DNA of 64,000 nucleotides, taken from Betaproteobacteria bacterium (GTDB lineage: Bacteria; Acidobacteriota; Terriglobia; Acidiferrales; UBA7541). The stretch spans positions 33,255 through 97,254 of the forward strand of contig CAJCHZ010000106.1 in the NCBI GenBank assembly GCA_903970165.1, in the 5' to 3' direction. This document shows, piece by piece, positions 55,918 through 63,872 of the stretch. Every line of letters begins with the position of its first letter. Position 1 is the first letter of the stretch. The translations under genes were made by a program, and so were the position numbers. Under the pieces are notes generated by a model, which searched no databases, had not been told where the DNA came from, and was given only the letters and a program-made list of their open reading frames with translations.

Positions 55918-56637
55918 TTAGCTAGAGAAGCGCCTGAGAAGGAGCGCGGCGCCGAGAGAAAAGAAGCCAAGCAGCGCGATTAAGGGAAGCTGGCTCGCGG
56001 TCTGCGGCAGCTGCTGAGGTTCCACAACCGCAGGCGCTGGAGTTGCTGCGACTGGTGCTGGAGTGGTTTCCTGAACGACGGGAGTCGTCGGTGCGACTTC
56101 CGCGGGTGCAGGAGTGATCATGATGGCATCGGCTACGGGAACTTCTTTCTGCTCCGGAGTTTCCGCAACGATGGGGACAACTTTGAGATCGGCGTCGGCT
56201 GCGAGCGCGGGAACTGGTTCTTTCACAATCACCGCCAACTCGACGGCTCTCTGCTTGGGGTAAACAAATTCCTGGCCGAAGTTATCGCCAGGATAGAACC
56301 AGGCCTTGAGAGCTTCCGGGTTGTCGCCAGAGCGCTCGGCGAACTTCACGACGGTGTCGCCCGTCGGTTTGAGGCGGTAGTTGTTGATGGCGAGAATGGT
56401 GGTAATGAGGTGCGAGCCATCGGCCGTGAAGATCTGGACGATGTGGCGGTCTGCTGGTGAATCGAGCAGGACGAAAGTGTAGGTTCCGGCGGGCAAAATT
56501 TGTCCGGGGATTTCCACGGGTTGACTAAATGTCATAACGGTTTTCTTGTTCCACTCATCCGCGCGAGCGACGGTGACTAACGTTGCCCCGAGTAGTGTGA
56601 GTGCTAACACTGCGAAAATTGTCCTCAAGAACTTCAT
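55918..56637 (-). CDS. Exported protein with C-terminal LPQTA sorting signal (likely sortase substrate)
   Basis: The start is the ATG at 56637, eight bases after AGGAGG; a start two codons earlier is too close to that site. The 239-residue product has a signal peptide (FLRTIFAVLALTLLGATLVTVARA). A compact beta-rich domain follows (about 28-140, IPGQILPAGTYTFVLLDSPADRH). A proline/alanine/threonine-rich stalk (about 145-205) leads to LPQTA at residues 210-214, a hydrophobic helix and a positive tail (RRFSS). This tripartite end is a cell-wall sorting signal. The gene heads the LPQTA-VWA-sortase operon and has a Crp-like palindrome upstream. Confidence 0.85.
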   Translation of the reverse strand: MKFLRTIFAVLALTLLGATLVTVARADEWNKKTVMTFSQPVEIPGQILPAGTYTFVLLDSPADRHIVQIFTADGSHLITTILAINNYRLKPTGDTVVKFAERSGDNPEALKAWFYPGDNFGQEFVYPKQRAVELAVIVKEPVPALAADADLKVVPIVAETPEQKEVPVADAIMITPAPAEVAPTTPVVQETTPAPVAATPAPAVVEPQQLPQTASQLPLIALLGFFSLGAALLLRRFSS

Positions 56638-56710
56638 GTACATTTCCTCCTAAGACTTACGAATCGATTTGTATCTGGAGCGTGCATCATAGCCGCAGGC
56701 GGGAAGAGAA

Positions 56711-56730
56711 ACTGTTCAGTAGCGCACAGT
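56711..56730. promoter_or_regulatory. Crp/Fnr-like palindrome upstream of the sortase operon
   Basis: ACTGTTC-N6-GCACAGT matches the perfect site at 49637 in 13 of 14 arm positions and shares the following TTTTG. It lies 74 bases before the LPQTA gene start on the reverse strand, a usual distance for activation. Confidence 0.6.
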
Positions 56731-56775
56731 TTTGCAGTTTATTTTACAGATTCGACGAAGAGAATGGCCCGCTGC

Positions 56776-57036
56776 TCAAGGCCTTGCGTAGGCTGCGATC
56801 AGACGGCGCGAGAAAACGATGACTTTTCGGGAAGCAGGCCCCGACTTGTTTGCCAACTGCTCGCTGGCCCACCAGAGGAAGACGGCTGCGAAGGCGGCGA
56901 GAGCTAAAATCAGGAAAACCAAGGTAAAGAGAGCCAGCGACACCAGAAGCTCGTGGACGTAGTAGGAGTAGCGATTAAGCCCTGCGATCGTGACCACCAG
57001 CCCGGAGGTATATTTAATGATGTTGATTCTGCTCAC
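56776..57036 (-). CDS. Small membrane protein of unknown function
   Basis: The 86-residue protein has a long hydrophobic segment (ELLVSLALFTLVFLILALAAFAAVFLWWA split over about 29-58) preceded by a polar N-terminus with tyrosines (NRYSYYVHE). It ends in a basic tail (RKVIVFSRRLIAAYARP). AAGGAG-type sequence precedes the ATG. It is one of several small membrane proteins in this stress-like island; no family is recognised. Confidence 0.6.
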   Translation of the reverse strand: MSRINIIKYTSGLVVTIAGLNRYSYYVHELLVSLALFTLVFLILALAAFAAVFLWWASEQLANKSGPASRKVIVFSRRLIAAYARP

Positions 57037-57245
57037 AGAATCTCCTTGGCCTAGTGGCCTTATTTAGGCGTCTGCCGTGGACTACCGAGATCAGCCTGCT
57101 TCTTCTCAAGCGTTTTCCCACGCTGGCAGAGCCGCGAGGATGCGGGCGAACCGTGGGCGCTCAAGTGCAACGTGAAAAACGCTATGCCGCGCCGATGGCC
57201 CATAGACGCCGGCCGATGCTGCTCCCCATTTTCCGGAGAGGCGCC

Positions 57246-57449
57246 CTACTGCGTTCTTTTAAGTTCATAGACGAGCTTCTTCGCTTCTTTCATCCGCTCT
57301 TTATAGAAAGACGGACTGATCAGAACCTTCTTTTCTCCCAGCAAAAGGTCAACTTTGATCCTTGTCTTAGACAGAAACAAAGAAAGCGCAAGGTACGTCT
57401 TGATTTCTTTTTCGAGAAACGCGATTGCGTGCTGCCTGGGTTGATCCAT
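57246..57449 (-). CDS. Small charged cytoplasmic protein, unknown
   Basis: The 67-residue lysine/leucine-rich protein begins MDQPRQHAIAFLEKEIKTYL and has no membrane segment. A GGTGAG sequence lies upstream. It is placed between two small membrane-protein genes on the same strand. No family was recognised, and a chance frame cannot be excluded. Confidence 0.45.
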   Translation of the reverse strand: MDQPRQHAIAFLEKEIKTYLALSLFLSKTRIKVDLLLGEKKVLISPSFYKERMKEAKKLVYELKRTQ

Positions 57450-57481
57450 CGCTCACCTCACGCCGAAAAGAATTGCAAACC

Positions 57482-57637
57482 CTAGATGCGTCCGAGAAGC
57501 ACTAGAATGACGACCACAACGAGAACGATGCCGAGACCGCCGGTTGGGCGGTAGCCCCAATCTCTGCTGTGATTCCAACGCGGGAGTGCACCAAAGAGAG
57601 CCAAAATCAAAAAAATGATTAAGATTGTTCCCAGCAT
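57482..57637 (-). CDS. DUF3309-family small membrane protein
   Basis: The 51-residue product starts at MLGTILIIFLILALFGALP (ATG at 57637). It has the DUF3309 pattern: a hydrophobic helix, then LPRWNHSRDWGYRPTGGLG, then a second helix ending ILVLLGRI. A GGGAAAC-type sequence precedes the ATG. The longer in-frame version adds an unrelated polar leader. Function is unknown; the family is common in stress-related small-protein clusters. Confidence 0.85.
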   Translation of the reverse strand: MLGTILIIFLILALFGALPRWNHSRDWGYRPTGGLGIVLVVVVILVLLGRI

Positions 57638-57759
57638 TGTTTCCCTTTCAAACGGAAAGATCCCAAACACGTTTCGGTTCGCAGACCGAGCGGAGACTTC
57701 ATCCTTCAAAGATTTCTCCGCCGGGCCGGCTGATTTCCAAAAGCACAGACTTGCGGACG

Positions 57760-58488
57760 CTAGATCACGACGCTGATGGCGAAGCGCGTGTTCGGATAAT
57801 ACGGGTTGTACATGTAATAGCCGCCGTCGACGTAATCGATGTAGACGTTATCGGTGTAATACCACCCCGTGGGCCAAGGCTCAACGAACCCAAACCAGAA
57901 GCCGCCGTAGTGAAAGCGGGAATATCCGCTGACCAGAACGGGATTGCCCATGTGGAAGTCGTGCCCACGGCCAAAATTGGAGCGGAAACGGTCGTCAGGA
58001 ATCCGGCCGCTGCCGCGGGCGCTGAGGCGAAGCGCGGGCTGCGAACGCTGCCTGGCGATAGCAGCTTGCGTGCGCTGGGGAGCTTGTGAGGATTTGGCTT
58101 GCTGCTGGCGCGGCTGTTGCTCTTGTGTCTGGGCTTGTTGTTGCTTGGAAGAATTGTTCTGCTGCGATTGTTGCCCCTTGGCATGGTCAGGTTGGGAGGC
58201 CGAGTTAGCCTGTTGCTGTTTCGAAGCGTGCGCTTGTTGCGGCTGTTTTGCGGAGTTGTTCTGCTGCTTGGGAGCTCGCGCTAGCTGCTGCTTCTCGGGT
58301 TTAGCTTCCTGTTGATGCCCGGAAGCTTGCGTCTGCGGTTGTGGATGCTCCTGTTTTTTTGGCGCTTGAGCTTGCTGCTTCTCGGCTTTGGACTCTTCTT
58401 TCGGTTTCTCTTGATGTGCGTTGGCCGGTGCCGCAATTCCGAAAAGCAGGAAAAAGGCGGTGGTGCTCATTACTTTTGTAGATTTCAT
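57760..58488 (-). CDS. Exported glutamine/lysine-rich low-complexity protein
   Basis: The 242-residue protein has a signal peptide (MSTTAFFLLFGIAAPANA). About 110 residues dominated by glutamine, lysine, alanine and proline follow (about 26-140). The C-terminal domain (about 150-242) is rich in aromatic residues and glycine (FHYGGFWFGFVEPWPTGWYYTDN, YYMYNPYYPNTRFAISVVI). The C-terminal part resembles small periplasmic or envelope domains ending in YY-rich strands. The disordered stalk suggests a spacer in the envelope. Function is unknown. Confidence 0.7.
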   Translation of the reverse strand: MKSTKVMSTTAFFLLFGIAAPANAHQEKPKEESKAEKQQAQAPKKQEHPQPQTQASGHQQEAKPEKQQLARAPKQQNNSAKQPQQAHASKQQQANSASQPDHAKGQQSQQNNSSKQQQAQTQEQQPRQQQAKSSQAPQRTQAAIARQRSQPALRLSARGSGRIPDDRFRSNFGRGHDFHMGNPVLVSGYSRFHYGGFWFGFVEPWPTGWYYTDNVYIDYVDGGYYMYNPYYPNTRFAISVVI

Positions 58489-58615
58489 TGGTTCCTTCCA
58501 TTGCGACTGCGTCGGATGGGTGTCGCTCTTCTAAGAGGCACTACCCATTATTTGCGAACGTTGCTTCCGATGCGTGGCCGCACTACCTTGCCGCACGATT
58601 TACTTCAGGGCATTG

Positions 58616-58804
58616 CTACCCGACATGGATACGAGAGAGGGAGTGGAACAATCCAAACACGTCGAGAAGCCACAGGACCACGCCGATAACCACAACGGCA
58701 TTCAGGATCGACTTAATGCTGCTCGCCATGGGAATGAAGCGATTCACCAGCCACAACAGAACACCCACGACGATCAGGGTTAATAGAATTTGAATGAGCG
58801 GCAT
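58616..58804 (-). CDS. Thivi_2564-like small membrane protein
   Basis: The 62-residue protein has two hydrophobic helices (IQILLTLIVVGVLLWLVNRFIPM and ILNAVVVIGVVLWLLDVFGLF), matching the Thivi_2564 family pattern. AAAGGTAAAAG-type sequence lies upstream. Function is unknown; family members occur next to stress genes. Confidence 0.8.
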   Translation of the reverse strand: MPLIQILLTLIVVGVLLWLVNRFIPMASSIKSILNAVVVIGVVLWLLDVFGLFHSLSRIHVG

Positions 58805-59162
58805 GTTCTTTTACCTTTCTGTCCGTGCTACAAGACACTTCTGCACCGGACGCAAGAATTGCCAGATGTGCCGCCACGTGCGGACACAATGTTGAATGAC
58901 TTTCCTTCAGCGAAGGACGGCGCCTTGCTCGCGGAGGGCGGTGCCGTTCATGTGTTGTTCGAGTTCCTCAGCACTTGTGCGGGTCCCGGAGATAACACCG
59001 AAGAAAATAGACTGGCCAACACCACAATCCTTTTGCCGCACTACAATCTTGGACTTCGGCGAGACGCGTGTCTGTTCTCTTGTATACAGTCTCGAAGATT
59101 GTTGCGAACAGAAATGCGTGTGCGCGGTACTTGGGACGAGCGGGAAACGAGTGAGGGAGGCG
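58805..59162. other. Gap without recognised gene
   Basis: Between the Thivi_2564-like gene and the next reverse-strand gene only overlapping chance frames were seen. No clear palindrome, terminator or promoter could be identified. Confidence 0.35.
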
Positions 59163-59447
59163 TTATTCGGTTACGTTCCAGACGTACAAGAAAGATGCGT
59201 CGCTGGCGGTGGCGACCTTTCGGCCGGCTTTCCGAGTTGCACGATTCAGAGCAGAGCGAATTTTTTCTTTTGATCCCACCAACTCAGCCAACGGAACCTT
59301 AATTGCGGCGCCGGCTTTTAGACGGTCGAGGTCTTTGAGGATAGTGGTGATAATAACTTTATGCTTTCCATTCCGTCCTTGTGGGACATTCACTTGCACC
59401 ATGGTCTTGAAGTGAGTCGGTCCGGTTTTCAACTGGGCACTCCCCAT
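59163..59447 (-). CDS. Hypothetical 94-residue basic protein
   Basis: The product is lysine/arginine-rich (KHKVIITTILKDLDRLKAG; SALNRATRKAGRKVATAS) and has no membrane segment. Its pattern of a beta-strand start, VPLAELVGSKEKIRSALNRA in the middle and FLYVWNVTE at the end suggests a small folded domain. No family was recognised. The ATG has weak upstream GGCTTTATGGGGAG context. Confidence 0.5.
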   Translation of the reverse strand: MGSAQLKTGPTHFKTMVQVNVPQGRNGKHKVIITTILKDLDRLKAGAAIKVPLAELVGSKEKIRSALNRATRKAGRKVATASDASFLYVWNVTE

Positions 59448-59698
59448 AAAGCCTTTCCGTGCACCGAAACGCTAAATATACGTACCGCTATCGTATTTCA
59501 TCGTGGCGAGTCCTACAAGTAAAAAATAAGCGGGTCAAGCGGAGAATCGAAGAAAAAGAGTGGGGCGGGGGCGAATCCTCAACTCCGCGAAAAGATGCTC
59601 AGTTCCGACTACGTATTCCATTTGGCTTCCAAAAAGCTTACCAAAAGATTCGAAAAGAGCTGACCCGTACGGTTTCGGTCCTGCTAGCTTCTATATGA

Positions 59699-59711
59699 GG
59701 GAACAGTTCCC
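59699..59711. promoter_or_regulatory. Perfect 13-base palindrome abutting a start codon
   Basis: GGGAAC-A-GTTCCC lies directly before the ATG at 59712 and includes part of the GAGGGAAC ribosome-binding sequence. A one-base centre rules out an RNA hairpin, so a DNA operator is the plausible reading. It could block expression of the small gene and of the coupled crp-like gene. Chance cannot be excluded. Confidence 0.35.
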
Positions 59712-59912
59712 ATGTTCAATTCGAAAACTCATTTCGAGCAAGTGCCTCTGGAATTCGTAAAGCAAATTGTTGAGGAACAAATCCGGACGGTTGGGGCTGG
59801 CGAAACGATGGAAGAAATCCAGAAGGAAATGCTCAACGAAGGTCCACTAGAAGCGGAGGGACGACCTATTCTTGAGCCCCGCACGATTGCCAAGGTGAGG
59901 TCTTTAAACTAA
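59712..59912 (+). CDS. Small acidic protein preceding the second crp/fnr gene
   Basis: The 66-residue glutamate-rich protein (FEQVPLEFVKQIVEEQIRTV, ETMEEIQKEML) is predicted helical and soluble. Its stop lies two bases before the ATG of the second Crp/Fnr gene, whose ribosome-binding site (AAGGTGAG) is inside this gene, so the two are likely coupled. A regulatory partner or leader role is possible but unproven. Confidence 0.6.
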   Translation: MFNSKTHFEQVPLEFVKQIVEEQIRTVGAGETMEEIQKEMLNEGPLEAEGRPILEPRTIAKVRSLN

Positions 59913-59914
59913 TC

Positions 59915-60595
59915 ATGAATCCAAAAAACAAGAAGCCCAGAACTATCTCTAATCAAAAAAGCGATTTCGATGCCCAGGCATTTCTGGAGACGGCCGGTGT
60001 GGCAAAAAAGATGAAGGAGTTCAACGAGGCTGAGGTTGTGTACGCACAGGGCGACGCCGCCACGAACGTAATCTATTTGCAGAAGGGCATTGTCAGGCTC
60101 TCTGTCGTAAGTGAAGGCGGTAGAGAGGCGGTCGTCGCCACACTGGGCCCAGGCGACTTCTTTGGTGAGGGCTGCCTGGCTGGTCAGTCCTTCCGGATGG
60201 GGACGGCCACCGCAGTTTCGCCGGTTACCGCGCTACTCATCCAGAAGAATGAAATGTTCAGAGTTCTTCACGAGCAGCAGGATCTCTCGGACAAATTCAT
60301 AGCGTTCATGCTGGCCCGGAACATTCGTATCGAAGAGGACTTGATCGATCAGCTTTTTAACTCGAGCGAAAAACGGCTCGCTCGCACCCTGCTACTTCTG
60401 GCCCGCTACGGCAAAGACGATTCGCCTCATGCCGTTCTGCCCGCCATATCGCAGGAAACGCTGGCGGAAATGATTGGCACCACACGGTCGCGCGTCAATT
60501 TTTTTATGAACAAATTCAGAAAGCTTGGTTTCATCAAGTACAACGGCGGTCTTCAGATCAATACTTCTCTGTTGAGCGTTGTCCTGCACGAATGA
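59915..60595 (+). CDS. Crp/Fnr-family transcriptional regulator (copy 2)
   Basis: The 226-residue protein shares domain order with copy 1. It has an effector beta-roll (about 33-130, VVYAQGDAATNVIYLQKGIVRLSVV, GPGDFFGEGCLAGQ), a dimer helix (RIEEDLIDQLFNSSEKRLARTLLLLARYG split) and a winged helix with the recognition helix TTRSRVNFFMNKF. It differs from copy 1 mainly in the beta-roll and N-terminus. It should therefore read the same DNA sites but may respond to another signal. It follows a small acidic gene. Confidence 0.92.
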   Translation: MNPKNKKPRTISNQKSDFDAQAFLETAGVAKKMKEFNEAEVVYAQGDAATNVIYLQKGIVRLSVVSEGGREAVVATLGPGDFFGEGCLAGQSFRMGTATAVSPVTALLIQKNEMFRVLHEQQDLSDKFIAFMLARNIRIEEDLIDQLFNSSEKRLARTLLLLARYGKDDSPHAVLPAISQETLAEMIGTTRSRVNFFMNKFRKLGFIKYNGGLQINTSLLSVVLHE

Positions 60596-60680
60596 TGCGA
60601 ACTATCGTCTTTACGATGGCCTGGTTGAAATGCATCGGCACGGATTTTGCAAACCGATTGCAATCCTGCTTCCTTGAAGA

Positions 60681-61190
60681 CTAGTTCTGCGAAATCGGCC
60701 ATTTAACGGCGCTTCCGCGTGCCGAACCGTCTGCCGGAATACGGTGGTTGGTTTCATTACCGGCCTTAGTGTCGCATTCCATCGCAATGGCAGCCAGGCA
60801 TGCGGCCCTTCCAATCAGCTGAAGTTCGTTGCTAGAGGCGTCGCGCGCGGGGCAACAGTACATCTCCAATGAGCCGAGTTCCTCACCGCCCGCACTAAAG
60901 ATGCCTGCGGAAAAGAAAATATGCAGCCCAAAGAGTGCTGCGTGGCGCGCAGTTTCCGCGGTATTTGCCATATCACCCTCAGTCAGAGAAATGAGAGAAA
61001 CCATGTTGCCGATCTGGCAATCGAGAGCAGTACAAATTTCATTCAGGATTTTCGGAAGTGGCACTCGCGCAGAAATCGAGCGAAGGATTTTATCCTCCGC
61101 CTCAAGCATGTAATGAATTCGGCCCTCGGAATCGTGAGGCAGCATCATAGCCAGCCGTCTTTCACTTTGTCGGAAACGATGTTCACCCAT
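60681..61190 (-). CDS. GAF-domain protein
   Basis: The 169-residue protein begins with a polar helix. It contains a GAF-like domain (about 30-145: EAEDKILRSISARVPLPKILNEICTALD, then MVSLISLTEGD, and SAGGEELGSLEMYC near 95-110). GAF domains bind small ligands or sense redox state. No output domain is attached. It overlaps by eight bases the 3' end of the wrecked REC-PAS-GGDEF gene upstream, so it may have been a partner of that signalling protein. Confidence 0.65.
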   Translation of the reverse strand: MGEHRFRQSERRLAMMLPHDSEGRIHYMLEAEDKILRSISARVPLPKILNEICTALDCQIGNMVSLISLTEGDMANTAETARHAALFGLHIFFSAGIFSAGGEELGSLEMYCCPARDASSNELQLIGRAACLAAIAMECDTKAGNETNHRIPADGSARGSAVKWPISQN

Positions 61191-62305
61191 CGGATTCCTT
61201 TCTTTTTCGGTCGTCCACTGCCTGGAGCGCTGTTTGTCCAGCCGGAGTGAGTGTGGTTTTTTTGTCCTTCATCGCCTGGAGCGCTCTGTCTGCTGCATAA
61301 AGCAGGGTTCCGATCGCTTCGGCATCCTTCGGATGATTGGCCATTCCAACGCTCAACGAAAGTGCCGGCGCTTCGGCTTCTCGCGTAAGAAGATCGCAGA
61401 CCCGCTGCGCCAACGTGGCATCAGCTATGTTTCGGGCTGCGCGATTGCAAACTCATCGCCGCCATGGCGCGCCTCGGGGTCTATGGATCGGCAGCAGTCT
61501 TTCAGGATCTGCCACGGTCGTCGTAGACTCTGCGACCGCTGAGCCTCGCTTTCACACTCGTTCCGTCTTTTCGCTTCCATTCGATTTCAACCGGATCGAT
61601 TCGTCTTGCCTCGGCGGTGTGCCCCGCCAGAGATGATCCTTTTCCTAAACTCGAAAGTAGATCGCTCGAAGGCTTCGCAGCCCGGAGTTCCTCGTTGCTT
61701 TCGTAACCAAGCATGCTGGCAAAAGCCTGATTAACGGCCATGGTCTCGACCGCCGCGTTACAGGAGAGTATTCCACAGGCAGGATTGTCCAGCGGCGCGC
61801 GATATTGCGATTGGGAATGCCGTAAGGTTTTCCGCGCATCTTCCAACTCCTCTCAGAGTTTCTTTTCGTTTAGCGCTTGGCGAACTGCCATCGGCAATTG
61901 CGTGACATGGTCGCGTTCGACGTAGTCGAAGGCACCGTCCGCCGCGAGTTGCGCAATAGACTCCTTTCGCAAGGCGCTGGCGACAAACAATAAAGGAGTT
62001 TCCTGCAATTCTTTATGGAGGACTTGCAGGGCCTCGGATCCTTTCAAGCTCGGAAAGGGGTATCCGGCAACCACCACATCGTAAGTTTGGGAACGCAATC
62101 GCTCGCCACATTGCTCCAAATTCAAAACGAAATCGGCGCTCACAGTGAATTGCGCTTTTTTCAGCTCTTCCAGGCAGTTATTTACGATCTCCGCATCGCG
62201 ATGGACGAAAAGGACGCGGAGGAGGCGTCGCCGGTGACCAAGCTTAGTCTCCGTCCTTAAACTTGCTAGATCGAGAGACCCATCGTTCTGCGTCGCGTTT
62301 GACAT
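61183..62305 (-). pseudogene. Disrupted REC-PAS-GGDEF response regulator (diguanylate cyclase type)
   Basis: Reading from 62305, a receiver domain is intact for 150 codons (LRVLFVHRDAEIVNNCLEEL to ALNEKKL). A TGA at 61853..61855 then interrupts the same frame, which resumes at once with the linker EELEDARKTLRHSQSQYR and a PAS domain (61502..61846). The PAS ends abruptly and the sequence jumps to the middle of a GGDEF domain in another frame (ILKDCCRSIDPEARHGGDEFAI, near 61450-61510). A further shift leads to the GGDEF end (LSLSVGMANHPKDAEAIGTLLYAADRAL). About 100 residues are missing between PAS and the GGDEF core. The receiver part (61853..62305) could still be made alone. Confidence 0.75.
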
Positions 62306-62540
62306 GGAGACACAAATCATCCACCGAGGCCGCTCACACAAATTCATGTGAACTGCTGAGAGGTCGACCCCGTTCTGCTTCAAAGTATGCCGATGCGAGA
62401 ATGGAGTCTGTACCGTTTTGAACACCCCAAAAGTGAGGCAAATATTTGAAGGCCGTTGTTCAAGACGGAACAGAGGACTCCTTTGCGTCTGATAGAAAAT
62501 CAGTTCGCCAGTTTGATTAGAAGCTGCGCGGAGAGAATTT

Positions 62541-62729
62541 ATGAAGAGTTGCCCGGAGTGCGAAAGTTCAAGGATCCACCAGTCCCGACGCAGAGGAATC
62601 GTGGAGAAAACAATACTTATCTTGATTTTCATCCGGCCATTTCGTTGCGAGCGATGTGACGCCCGCTTTTATCTCTGGTCCCTCTCTACCAATCATCAGT
62701 CATCTCGGCAAATGACGCCTCTTTCCTAG
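62541..62729 (+). CDS. Small zinc-ribbon-like protein with hydrophobic centre
   Basis: The 62-residue protein carries two CxxC pairs (CPEC at residues 4-7 and CERC near 36-39). They flank a basic segment (RIHQSRRRG) and a hydrophobic stretch (TILILIFIRPF). It looks like a one-zinc ribbon interrupted by a membrane-associated strand, a form often seen as a small hypothetical in this phylum. Function is unknown. Confidence 0.6.
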   Translation: MKSCPECESSRIHQSRRRGIVEKTILILIFIRPFRCERCDARFYLWSLSTNHQSSRQMTPLS

Positions 62730-62952
62730 GGAGAATTGGGCTGGTTTCGTCTCGCCCCTTCTCATCGTTTCGTCGTTTTCCAAATTCCCGTCTGAAACGA
62801 AACCAAGTCCTGGAGTGTCTTTAAGTGAACAGATATTTCTGCCTGTGACGCGCAAATTAAGTCTGCAGGAATCTCTACAGGACTTTGGCTCGGACTCTGT
62901 GCGGGGCCGTGGATAGCACCTAGTTCGCGCGTGGATGTGAGGAGATGAAAAC

Positions 62953-63105
62953 ATGTTAGCGTTTATTGCAGCGATTTTGATCATTTGCTGGTTGCTGGGA
63001 CTTTTCGCATTTCACGTATCCACTGGTTTATTCCACATATTGCTTGTCGTCGGCATCATTCTCCTGATTTTGCATTTTGTCTCCGGGAGAAGGGTCAGCG
63101 TTTAA
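62953..63105 (+). CDS. lmo0937-family small membrane protein
   Basis: The 50-residue product, too short for most gene finders, begins MLAFIAAILIICWLLGLFAF and ends HILLVVGIILLILHFVSG with a basic tail. The two helices and the GLFAFHVSTGLFH turn match the lmo0937 family. GGAGATGAAAAC precedes the ATG. Function is unknown. Confidence 0.8.
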   Translation: MLAFIAAILIICWLLGLFAFHVSTGLFHILLVVGIILLILHFVSGRRVSV

Positions 63106-63238
63106 GAGACAGATTCTGCGTTCGGAATTCGCGATGAGGAGATGTGTGCTCGTTTCCGCGTCATCTCATCGGGGATTTTGAAGAGTCATACCATCCTGGA
63201 CATCCCTGGATGCGAGAAACAGTTAGAAGGAGCCCGGA

Positions 63239-63805
63239 ATGAGCACATTTACACTCGTCGTTATCATCGGCTTGATTCTCATAGGAATTGTGGGTATCGC
63301 CGCAGCGATATTTCTGAAGAAGCATAAGACCGAAAGACTGCAGACTCGATTCGGACCGGAATATGCGCGCGCCGTCGAAGAAAGCGGAGGCCGGCGGAAA
63401 GCAGAAGCCGGGCTCGAAAAACGAGAAAAGCGTGTCAAAGGATTTGCTATTCGGCCGCTGGCAGCAAGCGATCGAGAGCGCTACCTGGCTTCCTGGCGCA
63501 AAGTGCAGGCGGAATTTGTTGACGACCCGAATAAATCGGTTACCCAAGCAGACCAACTGCTTGGCGACGTGATGTCCACGCGCGGTTACTCGGTAAGCGA
63601 ATTCGAGCAGCGCTCGGCGGATATCTCCGTGGACCATCCCCTGGTCGTGGAAAATTACCGAGCCGCGCACGAAATAGCGGTTCGTCATGCAAGCGGCTTG
63701 GCCAGTACGGAGGATTTGCGACAGGCCATGATTCATTACCGGACGTTATTTGATGAGCTAGTCAGTGAACCCGAGTTGGCTCGCGCGAAGGCGGCAGGAG
63801 TGTAG
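63239..63805 (+). CDS. Membrane-anchored hypothetical protein common in Acidobacteria-type genomes
   Basis: The 188-residue protein has one N-terminal membrane helix (LVVIIGLILIGIVGIAAAIFL, about 6-26). A charged cytoplasmic domain follows (RFGPEYARAVEESGGRRKAE, then LLGDVMSTRGYSV near 106-118 and DLRQAMIHYRTLFDELV near 160-176). AAGGAG precedes the ATG. No enzymatic motif was recognised. It lies in the small-membrane-protein cluster, next to a gene starting at 63873. Confidence 0.7.
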   Translation: MSTFTLVVIIGLILIGIVGIAAAIFLKKHKTERLQTRFGPEYARAVEESGGRRKAEAGLEKREKRVKGFAIRPLAASDRERYLASWRKVQAEFVDDPNKSVTQADQLLGDVMSTRGYSVSEFEQRSADISVDHPLVVENYRAAHEIAVRHASGLASTEDLRQAMIHYRTLFDELVSEPELARAKAAGV

Positions 63806-63872
63806 ATTTCGGTTCCGAGTTAAGAGATTTGGCGGGCCTTGCGAAATACTAAAAAAGTGGGGAGGAAATACA

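Noticed and set aside
58100..58350. Repetitive GTTGCTGCTT-type sequence that could be mistaken for a repeat array
   Set aside because: It is the coding sequence of a glutamine-rich stalk; units are irregular and there are no spacers, so it is not a CRISPR.
62306..62632. N-terminal extension of the receiver-domain frame
   Set aside because: The upstream residues lack receiver features; the ATG at 62305 leads straight into the domain.
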